From positions 1-11,324 of the forward strand of contig JAPXOG010000020.1 in the NCBI GenBank assembly GCA_033811555.1: DNA of 11,324 nt, read 5' to 3'. Below the pieces are notes generated by a model. The model saw only the letters and a program-made list of their open reading frames with translations, did no database searches and was not told the DNA's origin. The stretch comes from EsbW-18 sp033811555 (GTDB lineage Bacteria; Patescibacteriota; Minisyncoccia; Phycocordibacterales; EsbW-18). Positions 5,552 through 11,324 of this stretch are shown here, piece after piece. The first letter of the stretch is position 1. Every line of letters starts with the position of its first letter. A program made the translations under genes and the position numbers.

Positions 5552-6730
5552 ATGACATTTTTAAATCGCGCTTCTTCAACACGAGTGTATCTTGATTATG
5601 CAGCAACAACACCATTATCTGCGCGTGTAGCTGAAAGTATGCGTCCTTTTGAAAGGGAAGAATTCGGAAATCCGCGTTCTTTACATGTTTTTGGAAAGCA
5701 TGCAAAGAAGGTGTTTGACGATGCTCGCTCGCGTGTCGGATCATTGATAGGCGTTACGGCTGAAGAGGTGTTTTTTACGCACGGAGGAACAGACGGTAAT
5801 GTTAAGGCAATTACTGGCGTATTGAATGCTTTGCAAGACGAAGGCAGAGAGCTTTCTTCTTTACACATTATTATTTCGGCAATTGAACATACCTCAGTTC
5901 GTTCGTGTGCAGAAATGTTTTCTCGCAGAGGAGTTTCTGTTTCGTATGCACCAGTTACGCGAGAAGGGATAGTAGATGTAGGCGCGCTGTCCAAACTTGT
6001 GCGCAGAGAAACAGTTTTTGTGTCCGTTATGCTCGTTAACAACGAGATAGGAACCATACAACCACTTACAGAGATTTCACGAGTGTTGCGACAGAAAAAG
6101 AGTGATCAAAAACATCCAATTGTATTTCACTCTGATGCGAGTCAAGCTCCCTTGTGGCTTTCTGTACGTCTGAAAGATCTTGGGGTTGATATGCTCACAC
6201 TAGATGGACACAAAATGTACGGACCAAAAGGAGCGGGCGCTCTAATAGTTTCTCATAGCGTTCCTTATGCAGGATTATGCGGAGTATCTCATAAGTTAGG
6301 AGACGGAGTTGATGGTACGCCAAATATTCCTGGAATCGTGGGTTTTACGGAAGCACTTGCTGAAAGTGAGGAAAGGCGTGGGGCGTTGGTAGATGAAATA
6401 CAAAAGCTACGTGATTATTTTATTTCACGAATTGAAGAACGCTTTCCAGAGGCTCGTATTCACGGGCATCGTGATTTGCGTGTTGCAAATAATGTGAACG
6501 TTTCATTTTCAGATATTGAAGGGGAGTTTCTAGCAACACAGTTAAGTGAGTATGGTATTGCCGTGTCAGCAAAGAGCGCATGTCTTTCAGGAGGTGGAGA
6601 AGGATCATATGTACTTGAGAGGATTGATGCAGAACGAAAAAATAGTGCTATTCGTTTTACGCTGGGATATGAGACAACACAAGAAGACATAGATTATGTT
6701 ATTTCAGTACTAGTCGATGTGCTTGCATAG
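5552..6730 (+). CDS. Cysteine desulfurase, NifS/IscS family
   Basis: A PLP-dependent enzyme (392 residues, normal length) that takes sulfur from cysteine as an enzyme persulfide for Fe-S clusters or tRNA thiolation. Visible landmarks: YLDYAATTP (13-21), EHTSV with the cofactor-stacking histidine H113, NNEIGTIQP (163-171), SDASQAP with D195 and Q198, the PLP lysine K221 in DGHKMYGPKG, and the catalytic C344 in SAKSACLSGGG. The stretch GDGVDGTPNIPGIVG (250-264) replaces the more usual R-S-G-T-x-N segment. No iscU, suf or mnmA gene is next to it, so its acceptor cannot be told from context. Whether it is IscS-like or NifS-like is not decided, so no symbol is given. Confidence 0.93.
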   Translation: MTFLNRASSTRVYLDYAATTPLSARVAESMRPFEREEFGNPRSLHVFGKHAKKVFDDARSRVGSLIGVTAEEVFFTHGGTDGNVKAITGVLNALQDEGRELSSLHIIISAIEHTSVRSCAEMFSRRGVSVSYAPVTREGIVDVGALSKLVRRETVFVSVMLVNNEIGTIQPLTEISRVLRQKKSDQKHPIVFHSDASQAPLWLSVRLKDLGVDMLTLDGHKMYGPKGAGALIVSHSVPYAGLCGVSHKLGDGVDGTPNIPGIVGFTEALAESEERRGALVDEIQKLRDYFISRIEERFPEARIHGHRDLRVANNVNVSFSDIEGEFLATQLSEYGIAVSAKSACLSGGGEGSYVLERIDAERKNSAIRFTLGYETTQEDIDYVISVLVDVLA

Positions 6731-6757
6731 TACGCAATAGTTTTTAATTTATTTTTC

Positions 6758-6766
6758 TGATACAAT
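6758..6766 (+). promoter_or_regulatory. Extended -10 promoter of the HtrA-like gene
   Basis: TGATACAAT is an extended -10 (TGn plus TACAAT at 6761-6766). Transcription would start near 6773, about 36 bases before the ATG at 6809. No -35 match at 16-18 bases. The same TGnTAC(A/T)AT form recurs before rpmG and tRNA-Trp. Confidence 0.5.
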
Positions 6767-6808
6767 CACATATAGTTTTCTCTATCTAAGTAATATTTGA
6801 AATATCAT

Positions 6809-7570
6809 ATGGACATTGAGCATCTCAACAAAACGCAAATTGTTCTCCTGACGTTGCTGATTTCATTCGTAACATCAATTGCTACTGGTATTGCTACCGT
6901 GTCGCTTATTGAGAAAGCGCCTGCTGATGTGACTAGAGTTATTTCTAGAATCATCGAACAGCCAATAGAGACAATTTTACCTGGTGAAAAAGAAATTATT
7001 ACACAGACTGTTGTGGTACAGGAGAGTGATTTAATTGCACAGGCGGTTGCTACAATGCGACCGAGTCTCGTTAGAGTTTACAAAACTGAACGTTCCGAGA
7101 AAACATTTATTGCATTTGGTGTAGTTGTTGATACAAAAGGTACTGTAGTAGCAGACGCTCTTGGTGTACCAGGGAAAAAAGAATACACAGTAACAACCGA
7201 TGAAGGAAATGAGGTTGTAATGGAGGCAGGCGAAGCTTTTGGAGGAGTTGTACTGCTTACACCTAAAAATGATCAAAATATTGTCGGTAGTTTTACTCCT
7301 GTAAGGCAGGTAGAATTAAGTGAACTGAAACTTGGCCAAACGGTAGTGGCATTAGGTAGTAGCGGGACATCGCTTACTGTATCTCCAGGAATTATTTCAG
7401 AGATTCAAATGCCAAATGATGCTGTGGCTCGCGGTTCTATTAGAACCACAATAACCTCTAATAATATTGTTATAGGTTCTCCATTGATGACTACAAAAGG
7501 AGAGGTTATAGGCATTTCACCGTCCACAGAAATAGGTCTGTTTTTGACATTTTTGGTTCCAAAGCCCTAA
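6809..7570 (+). CDS. Membrane-anchored HtrA-like protein lacking the catalytic triad
   Basis: A 253-residue protein with an N-terminal membrane anchor (about 10-34), a linker, and a trypsin-fold HtrA/DegP-like domain (about 75-240). Family-like stretches: PSLVRVYKT, FGVVVDTKGTVVA, LKLGQTVVALGSSG, LTVSPGIISEIQ, and a GEVIGIS end. The catalytic residues are gone: the segment for TNNHVV reads ADALGV (His replaced by L118), the DLAVL segment reads GGVVLL (145-150), and the GNSGGPL segment reads IVIGSPL (Ser replaced by I222). No PDZ domain follows. It is therefore probably a pseudoprotease that binds or scaffolds. ATG 6809 is chosen over an in-frame TTG at 6797, because TTG is rarer and adds only MKYH. 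Confidence 0.7.
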   Translation: MDIEHLNKTQIVLLTLLISFVTSIATGIATVSLIEKAPADVTRVISRIIEQPIETILPGEKEIITQTVVVQESDLIAQAVATMRPSLVRVYKTERSEKTFIAFGVVVDTKGTVVADALGVPGKKEYTVTTDEGNEVVMEAGEAFGGVVLLTPKNDQNIVGSFTPVRQVELSELKLGQTVVALGSSGTSLTVSPGIISEIQMPNDAVARGSIRTTITSNNIVIGSPLMTTKGEVIGISPSTEIGLFLTFLVPKP

Positions 7571-7578
7571 CATTAGTA

Positions 7579-7607
7579 TTGACTAAAGTTGTTTTTTAAC
7601 TTACTAT
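7579..7607 (+). promoter_or_regulatory. Near-consensus promoter of clpB, giving a nearly leaderless mRNA
   Basis: TTGACT (7579-7584), a 17-base spacer and TACTAT (7602-7607). The expected start is about 7614, two bases before the ATG at 7616. This position rules out the upstream in-frame TTG at 7589, which lies inside the promoter. No CIRCE-like heat-shock operator is seen. Confidence 0.75.
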
Positions 7608-7615
7608 TTTTTTGT

Positions 7616-10318
7616 ATGCCACCATTTAGTAAATTTACAACAAAAGCAAAAGAGGCAATAAAAAGAGCACATGAACTTGCCATTGAACGAGGACAAAATA
7701 GCGTAGGAATACCTCATGTAATAGCAGCTCTCTTGCTTCAAGAAGAGAGTATGGTTGCTTCTATACTTGACCGTCTGGGAATCGACACTATCGCTCTTAC
7801 CGATGCATTTCTAGAATCACTGGAGCCTGCAGATGGAGGCACAGTTTCTCCTTCTTATCAGATGTTTATGTCTCAAGAATTTGCTAAGGCTCTTGAGCGG
7901 TCTATACAAATCGCATCTTCACTATCTGATCAATTTGTTTCCACAGAACATCTTTTTATAGGAACGCTTGATGTTCCTGGAGAGCATCAAGAAATTCTCT
8001 CAGAGTTCAAAATTGATAGAGACACGGTTATGCGTGTGTTAAAGGAAATTCGAGAGAAGGGCGGTACTGAAGAAACAGAATCATCTAAGAAGCCACGCGC
8101 GATAGCGCGATATACACGTTCTCTTACGCAAATGGCTAAAGAAAACAAATTAGATCCAGTTATAGGACGAGATAGCGAGATTAACCGTATCATTCAAATT
8201 CTTTCACGACGCACGAAAAATAATCCTATGCTTATTGGTGATGCAGGAGTTGGTAAAACTGCTGTGGTTGAAGGGCTTGCTTCTCGTATTGCAAGCGGAG
8301 ATGTCCCCGAGTCTTTGAAGGATAAAGATTTAGTGTCGCTTGACCTTGGTGCATTAATAGCGGGCACGAAGTATCGTGGGGAATTTGAAGAGCGTCTAAA
8401 GACAATTGTTAAAGAGGTGGAACGCTCTCAAGGAAATATAATTTTGTTTATTGATGAAATACATACAATAGTCGGAGCAGGTGCAGCTGACGGATCAATG
8501 GACGCTTCAAATATGCTAAAACCGGCTCTTGCACGAGGAGAGCTTCGTGCTATCGGTGCTACTACACTTAAAGAATATCAGCGCCATATTGAAAAAGACC
8601 CTGCGCTTACGAGACGTTTTCAGCCGGTGTATATTCAAGAGCCTGGAATAGAAGACGCGATAGCAATTTTGCGAGGTTTGAAAGAGCGTTATGAGTTGTA
8701 CCACGGCGTTAAGATTACTGATGACGCGATTATCGCAGCTGTGCAGCTTTCTTCTAGATACATCACAGATCGATTTTTGCCAGACAAGGCGGTTGATCTT
8801 ATAGATGAAGCGTCTTCGGCTTTGCGTATTTCACTTGAAAACAAACCGCCGATTCTTGAGGAGACACATCGCAAAATCCTCATGCTTGAAATAGAAAAAG
8901 AGGCACTGAAGGGTGAGGCAACTGGTACAAGCGCATCATCTACAAAAGTTAAAGCTCGTATTAAAAAAATTGATAAGGAAATAGCAGATTTGAAAGAGCA
9001 AGTTTCTGAAATAGATCTCAAGTGGAAAAACGAAAAAGAGACAATTGGAGAAATAAAAGAAACAAAGAAACTTCTGGAACAGGCACGTCTTGAAGCTGAG
9101 GCAGCTGAAGCAACCACAGATCTTGCTCGTGCAGCAGAAATTCGATATGGGAAAATTCCTGCTCTTGAAAAAGATCTTGAGTCAAAGAACTCTAAATTGA
9201 AACGACTACAAAAATCTCGACGAATTCTTAAAGAAGAAGTGACAGAGGGGGATATTGCAGAAATAGTGTCACGATGGACAGGAGTTCCTATAGCGCGCAT
9301 GCTTGAAAGTGAGGTTCAAAAACTTTCGCGCATGGAAGATGAGCTTCGTGCAAGAGTTGTTGGGCAGGATGAGGCAGTGCAAAAGGTATCAGATGCGGTG
9401 AAGCGATCTCGTGCTGGTATAGCAGACCCAAATCGCCCTATAGGTTCGTTTATGTTTTTGGGACCAACCGGTGTCGGTAAAACAGAGCTGGCAAAAGCGC
9501 TTGCAGAGTTTATGTTTGATGACGAAAAAGCGCTTATTAGAGTTGATATGTCCGAATATATGGAGAAACACTCAGTCTCTAAAATAATCGGTGCGCCTCC
9601 AGGATATGTTGGGCACGAAGATGGAGGAGGACTCTCAGAGCGTATCAGACATAGACCGTATAGCGTAGTATTGTTTGATGAGATTGAAAAGGCACATCCA
9701 GAAGTATTTAATATCTTGTTGCAAGTGTTAGATGATGGGCGACTTACTGATGCGAAGGGGCGAACTGTAAACTTTAAGAATACGATTATTATCATGACGT
9801 CAAATATTGGAGCACAGTATCTTGACAGAATGCATGGTATCGGATTTGGCTCAAATGACGAGCATGAACAGTCAAACAAAAATATACGTGAGAAAGTAAT
9901 GGATGCTCTGCGCGATCAGTTTCGTCCAGAATTTCTTAATCGTTTAGATGAAATTGTCGTATTTAATGTGTTGTCCAAAGAAGCAATAGCAGAGATAGTT
10001 TCTATTCAACTGGATATAGTTACGAAACGTCTTGCAGAAAAAGAAATAGCGCTTTCAGTATCTCCACAGGCGATAGATTTTCTTGCTCGCAAGGGCTATA
10101 ACCCTACATATGGAGCACGTCCATTGAAACGTCTTATTCAAGATAAAATTTTGACAAAAGTCGCCCATCTTCTTGTTTCTCGTGGTATTTTGCAGGGAGG
10201 AGAGGTGTTGGTGACAGTTGGTAAGAATGAAATTGGTGAAGAGGATATGGAGTTTTCACTTGTTAAGAAAGGAAAGGTCTCACGTCGTAGTAATAAAAAA
10301 GAAACCACAAAAGTGTAA
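7616..10318 (+). CDS. clpB: ClpB-type AAA+ disaggregase with a ClpP-loop-like insertion
   Basis: A 900-residue Hsp100 unfoldase. Order: Clp N domain (about 1-148); AAA1 with Walker A GDAGVGKT (208-215), pore loop KYRG (252-255), Walker B ILFIDE (276-281) and arginines at 333-334; coiled-coil middle domain (about 410-545) of full ClpB length, ending in ClpB-typical LARAAEIRYGKIPALEK and RWTGVPI; AAA2 with Walker A GPTGVGKT (616-623), pore loop GYVG (663-666), Walker B VVLFDE (684-689) and arginine finger R776; C-terminal small domain (about 785-870) and a basic tail. The oddity is IGFG at 742-745, where ClpA and ClpC hold their ClpP-binding tripeptide; normal ClpB lacks it. ClpC is a possible alternative name, but the long middle domain argues for ClpB. 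Confidence 0.93.
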   Translation: MPPFSKFTTKAKEAIKRAHELAIERGQNSVGIPHVIAALLLQEESMVASILDRLGIDTIALTDAFLESLEPADGGTVSPSYQMFMSQEFAKALERSIQIASSLSDQFVSTEHLFIGTLDVPGEHQEILSEFKIDRDTVMRVLKEIREKGGTEETESSKKPRAIARYTRSLTQMAKENKLDPVIGRDSEINRIIQILSRRTKNNPMLIGDAGVGKTAVVEGLASRIASGDVPESLKDKDLVSLDLGALIAGTKYRGEFEERLKTIVKEVERSQGNIILFIDEIHTIVGAGAADGSMDASNMLKPALARGELRAIGATTLKEYQRHIEKDPALTRRFQPVYIQEPGIEDAIAILRGLKERYELYHGVKITDDAIIAAVQLSSRYITDRFLPDKAVDLIDEASSALRISLENKPPILEETHRKILMLEIEKEALKGEATGTSASSTKVKARIKKIDKEIADLKEQVSEIDLKWKNEKETIGEIKETKKLLEQARLEAEAAEATTDLARAAEIRYGKIPALEKDLESKNSKLKRLQKSRRILKEEVTEGDIAEIVSRWTGVPIARMLESEVQKLSRMEDELRARVVGQDEAVQKVSDAVKRSRAGIADPNRPIGSFMFLGPTGVGKTELAKALAEFMFDDEKALIRVDMSEYMEKHSVSKIIGAPPGYVGHEDGGGLSERIRHRPYSVVLFDEIEKAHPEVFNILLQVLDDGRLTDAKGRTVNFKNTIIIMTSNIGAQYLDRMHGIGFGSNDEHEQSNKNIREKVMDALRDQFRPEFLNRLDEIVVFNVLSKEAIAEIVSIQLDIVTKRLAEKEIALSVSPQAIDFLARKGYNPTYGARPLKRLIQDKILTKVAHLLVSRGILQGGEVLVTVGKNEIGEEDMEFSLVKKGKVSRRSNKKETTKV

Positions 10319-10333
10319 TTTTAAAAATAAAAG

Positions 10334-10362
10334 AGCCGAATGCGTCAGCATACGGCTTTTTT
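10334..10362 (+). terminator. Intrinsic terminator after clpB
   Basis: AGCCGAATGC (10334-10343) and GCATACGGCT (10348-10357) pair with a single mismatch around a GTCA loop, followed by six T. It starts 15 bases after the clpB stop. The A-rich stretch before it (10323-10332) gives T-rich sequence on the other strand, so it could also end the tRNA-Tyr transcript. Confidence 0.88.
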
Positions 10363-10369
10363 GTTTGTG

Positions 10370-10452
10370 TGCGCCGGGGAGGATTCGAACCTCCGTAGCC
10401 CGAAGGCGCTAGATTTACAGTCTAGTGCGATTGACCACTCCGCCACCGACGC
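10370..10452 (-). tRNA. tRNA-Tyr(GUA)
   Basis: Minus-strand class II cloverleaf: acceptor GCGTCGG/CCGGCGC with one G-U pair and discriminator A, D arm GCGGAGTGGTCAATCGC, anticodon stem CTAGA/TCTAG with loop CTGTAAA (anticodon GUA), variable arm of about 14 bases (CGCCTTCGGGCTAC), T arm GGAGG-TTCGAAT-CCTCC. CCA is not encoded (CAC follows the discriminator). Confidence 0.96.
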
Positions 10453-10464
10453 ATGATAGGAATT

Positions 10465-10492
10465 AGGATACAACATATTTTATATAATGCAA
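10465..10492 (-). promoter_or_regulatory. Probable promoter of tRNA-Tyr
   Basis: On the minus strand TTGCAT (10492-10487), a 16-base spacer and TATCCT (10470-10465) place the start near 10458, six bases before the mature tRNA. Its -35 lies back to back with the divergent rpmG promoter, whose -35 begins at 10498. Confidence 0.5.
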
Positions 10493-10497
10493 AATAC

Positions 10498-10525
10498 TTG
10501 CACCTCTTTTTAGTTGTGGTACTAT
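10498..10525 (+). promoter_or_regulatory. Probable promoter of rpmG, nearly leaderless
   Basis: TTGCAC (10498-10503), a 16-base spacer and TACTAT (10520-10525), with TGG before the -10 (extended -10). The start would be near 10532, four bases before the ATG. No Shine-Dalgarno could fit. Confidence 0.6.
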
Positions 10526-10535
10526 GCTCGCACAT

Positions 10536-10703
10536 ATGTCTCAAGATGCATTGGTAAAAATGAAATCAACGAAATCTGCTCACGTGTATTACACGCGTCG
10601 CAATAAGAAAAGCAAGGGCGTTCAGAATAAGGAGAAGTTGGAGTTAAAAAAGTTTGATCCAACTATTCGAGAAAGAGTGGTTTATAAACAGATAAAAAAA
10701 TAA
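10536..10703 (+). CDS. rpmG: 50S ribosomal protein L33
   Basis: A 55-residue basic protein of the large subunit, located near the E site. The C-terminal half, NKEKLELKKFDPTIRERVVY, closely follows the E. coli-type L33 pattern (PEKLELKKFDP...HVIYKE), and HVYYTRRNKKSK matches the F-Y-T-T-x-K-N-K part. It is the zinc-free type with no cysteines. The ATG at 10536 is chosen because it sits just after the promoter. The gene is below usual ORF size cut-offs and easy to miss. A terminator hairpin begins at its last stop base, and tRNA-Trp follows. Confidence 0.93.
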   Translation: MSQDALVKMKSTKSAHVYYTRRNKKSKGVQNKEKLELKKFDPTIRERVVYKQIKK

Positions 10704-10728
10704 ACAGCCCTCAGCAAGGGGCTGTTTT
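10703..10728 (+). terminator. Intrinsic terminator after rpmG
   Basis: AACAGCCC (10703-10710) and GGGCTGTT (10719-10726) pair perfectly around an 8-base loop and end in TTTT. It starts on the last base of the rpmG stop codon, separating rpmG from the promoter of tRNA-Trp. The T run is short, so some read-through into the tRNA is possible. Confidence 0.8.
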
Positions 10729-10744
10729 GCTAAAAACACTTTGC

Positions 10745-10753
10745 TGGTACAAT
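10745..10753 (+). promoter_or_regulatory. Extended -10 promoter of tRNA-Trp and the DUF192 gene
   Basis: TGGTACAAT is an extended -10 (TACAAT at 10748-10753). The start would be near 10760, four bases before the mature tRNA 5' end. No clear -35. As the DUF192 gene starts one base after the tRNA, this is probably also its promoter. Confidence 0.55.
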
Positions 10754-10763
10754 TGATCCTCGA

Positions 10764-10837
10764 GGGTCCATAGTTTAATGGTAAAATATCGGTCTCCAAA
10801 ACCGACGTTCTCCGTTCGACTCGGAGTGGACCCGCCA
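10764..10837 (+). tRNA. tRNA-Trp(CCA), with encoded 3' CCA
   Basis: Plus-strand cloverleaf: acceptor GGGTCCA/TGGACCC with discriminator G73 (the tryptophan identity base), a weak D stem GTTT/AAAT, anticodon stem TCGGT/ACCGA with loop CTCCAAA (anticodon CCA), T arm CTCCG-TTCGACT-CGGAG. It is the only one of the six tRNAs here that encodes CCA (10835-10837). The next gene's ATG begins at 10839. Confidence 0.96.
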
Positions 10838-10838
10838 T

Positions 10839-11321
10839 ATGTTTTCATTTTTGATTCGCAATAAAAAAATTATTTTTATTGCGGGTGTTGTTATTTTAAT
10901 GAGCGCTTTGGTTCTTTTTGCGGAACAAGAGGTGCATCAGGTTCCGTTTGCTTTTCGTATAGGAGATAACACGATCACGCTTGAGATTGTTAAAACTGAA
11001 TACGCACGTATGCAGGGGTTAAGTGGTCGTACGTCTATTAAAGAAAATACAGGAATGCTATTTGTGTTTGAAGAACCTGGACGGTATCCATTTTGGATGC
11101 GTGACATGCATTTTTCTATAGATATCATTTGGTTGGATAATCAGTTCAAAGTTATTCATGTTGAGCGTGAAGTTGCTCCAGAGACCTATCCCGAACTTTT
11201 TGCCCCGACTCAAGATGCACTGTATGTTCTTGAAATTAGGGAAGGAGTTGCAGAAGAACTTGGAATAGTTGAAGGAACTTTATTAGATCCAGTATACAGC
11301 AGTCAAAGACAAGAAGCATAA
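10839..11321 (+). CDS. Membrane-anchored DUF192 family protein
   Basis: A 160-residue protein with an uncleaved-type N-terminal anchor or signal (about 9-28, after basic RNKK) and a DUF192 domain facing outward (about 36-152). Conserved features are the R-x-x-GLSGR stretch (57-64), GMLFVFEEPGRYPFWMRDM (72-90), the SIDIIWLD strand (93-100) and YVLEI...G (129-136). The biochemical role of DUF192 is not established. The ATG is one base after the tRNA-Trp CCA with no room for a Shine-Dalgarno, so it is probably translated from a leaderless mRNA released by tRNA processing. An alternative internal start is unlikely, as it would remove the signal segment. Confidence 0.88.
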   Translation: MFSFLIRNKKIIFIAGVVILMSALVLFAEQEVHQVPFAFRIGDNTITLEIVKTEYARMQGLSGRTSIKENTGMLFVFEEPGRYPFWMRDMHFSIDIIWLDNQFKVIHVEREVAPETYPELFAPTQDALYVLEIREGVAEELGIVEGTLLDPVYSSQRQEA

Positions 11322-11324
11322 AAC

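Noticed and set aside
7589..7615. Upstream TTG start for clpB adding nine residues
   Set aside because: The TTG lies inside the -35/-10 spacer of the promoter and the added peptide MFFNLLFFC is not part of the Clp N domain.
8689..9300. Minus-strand open frame of 203 codons inside clpB
   Set aside because: Ser/Arg/Ile-rich mirror of the ClpB coiled-coil; the plus frame is unmistakable.
1..11324. CRISPR array, insertion sequence or recoded stop codons
   Set aside because: No regularly spaced repeats, no transposase-like frame and no terminal inverted repeats were seen; TGA serves as a normal stop at 2327-2329.

Overview
The window looks like chromosomal DNA from a genome-reduced member of the Candidate Phyla Radiation (Patescibacteria), most likely a Parcubacteria-type lineage. 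This is inferred from the gene set and style, not from a marker-gene search. The pointers are a tandem set of small two-helix pilin-like proteins typical of these genomes, a translation initiation factor IF-2 without its usual long N-terminal extension, short intergenic gaps, tRNA genes that mostly lack an encoded CCA end, and several promoters placed so close to the ATG that the mRNAs should be nearly leaderless. TGA is used as a normal stop, so this is not one of the TGA-recoding groups.

Layout. (1) 1-1403, plus strand: four related pilin-like genes, the first cut by the window edge; the first two share clear nucleotide similarity around their second membrane helix. (2) 1426-3083, minus strand: a self-contained, GC-rich, two-gene unit with its own near-consensus promoter, good Shine-Dalgarno sites, an ATGA-coupled gene pair and a strong terminator. 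It encodes a soluble helical protein and a five-helix membrane protein, neither of which I recognise; its composition differs sharply from its surroundings. (3) 3138-3623: tRNA-Leu(UAG), tRNA-Lys(CUU), tRNA-Leu(UAA) on minus and tRNA-Cys(GCA) on plus. (4) 3626-5444, minus: infB-rbfA. (5) 5552-6730, plus: a NifS/IscS-type cysteine desulfurase. (6) 6809-7570, plus: a membrane-anchored HtrA-like protein that has lost the whole catalytic triad. (7) 7616-10318, plus: a ClpB-type disaggregase with a full middle domain but also an IGFG loop at the place where ClpA/ClpC carry their ClpP-docking tripeptide. (8) 10370-10837: tRNA-Tyr(GUA) on minus, then rpmG (L33; a 55-residue gene) and tRNA-Trp(CCA) on plus. 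(9) 10839-11321: a membrane-anchored DUF192 protein whose ATG lies one base after the encoded CCA of tRNA-Trp.

Functionally the right two thirds is housekeeping: translation (IF-2, RbfA, L33, six tRNAs), sulfur transfer, and protein quality control (ClpB-like and HtrA-like proteins). The left third is accessory and cell-surface related. The observations most worth following are the compositionally foreign two-gene unit, the ClpB with a ClpP-loop-like insertion, the dead HtrA-like protein, and the tRNA-Trp/DUF192 junction where tRNA 3'-end processing would itself create a leaderless mRNA.
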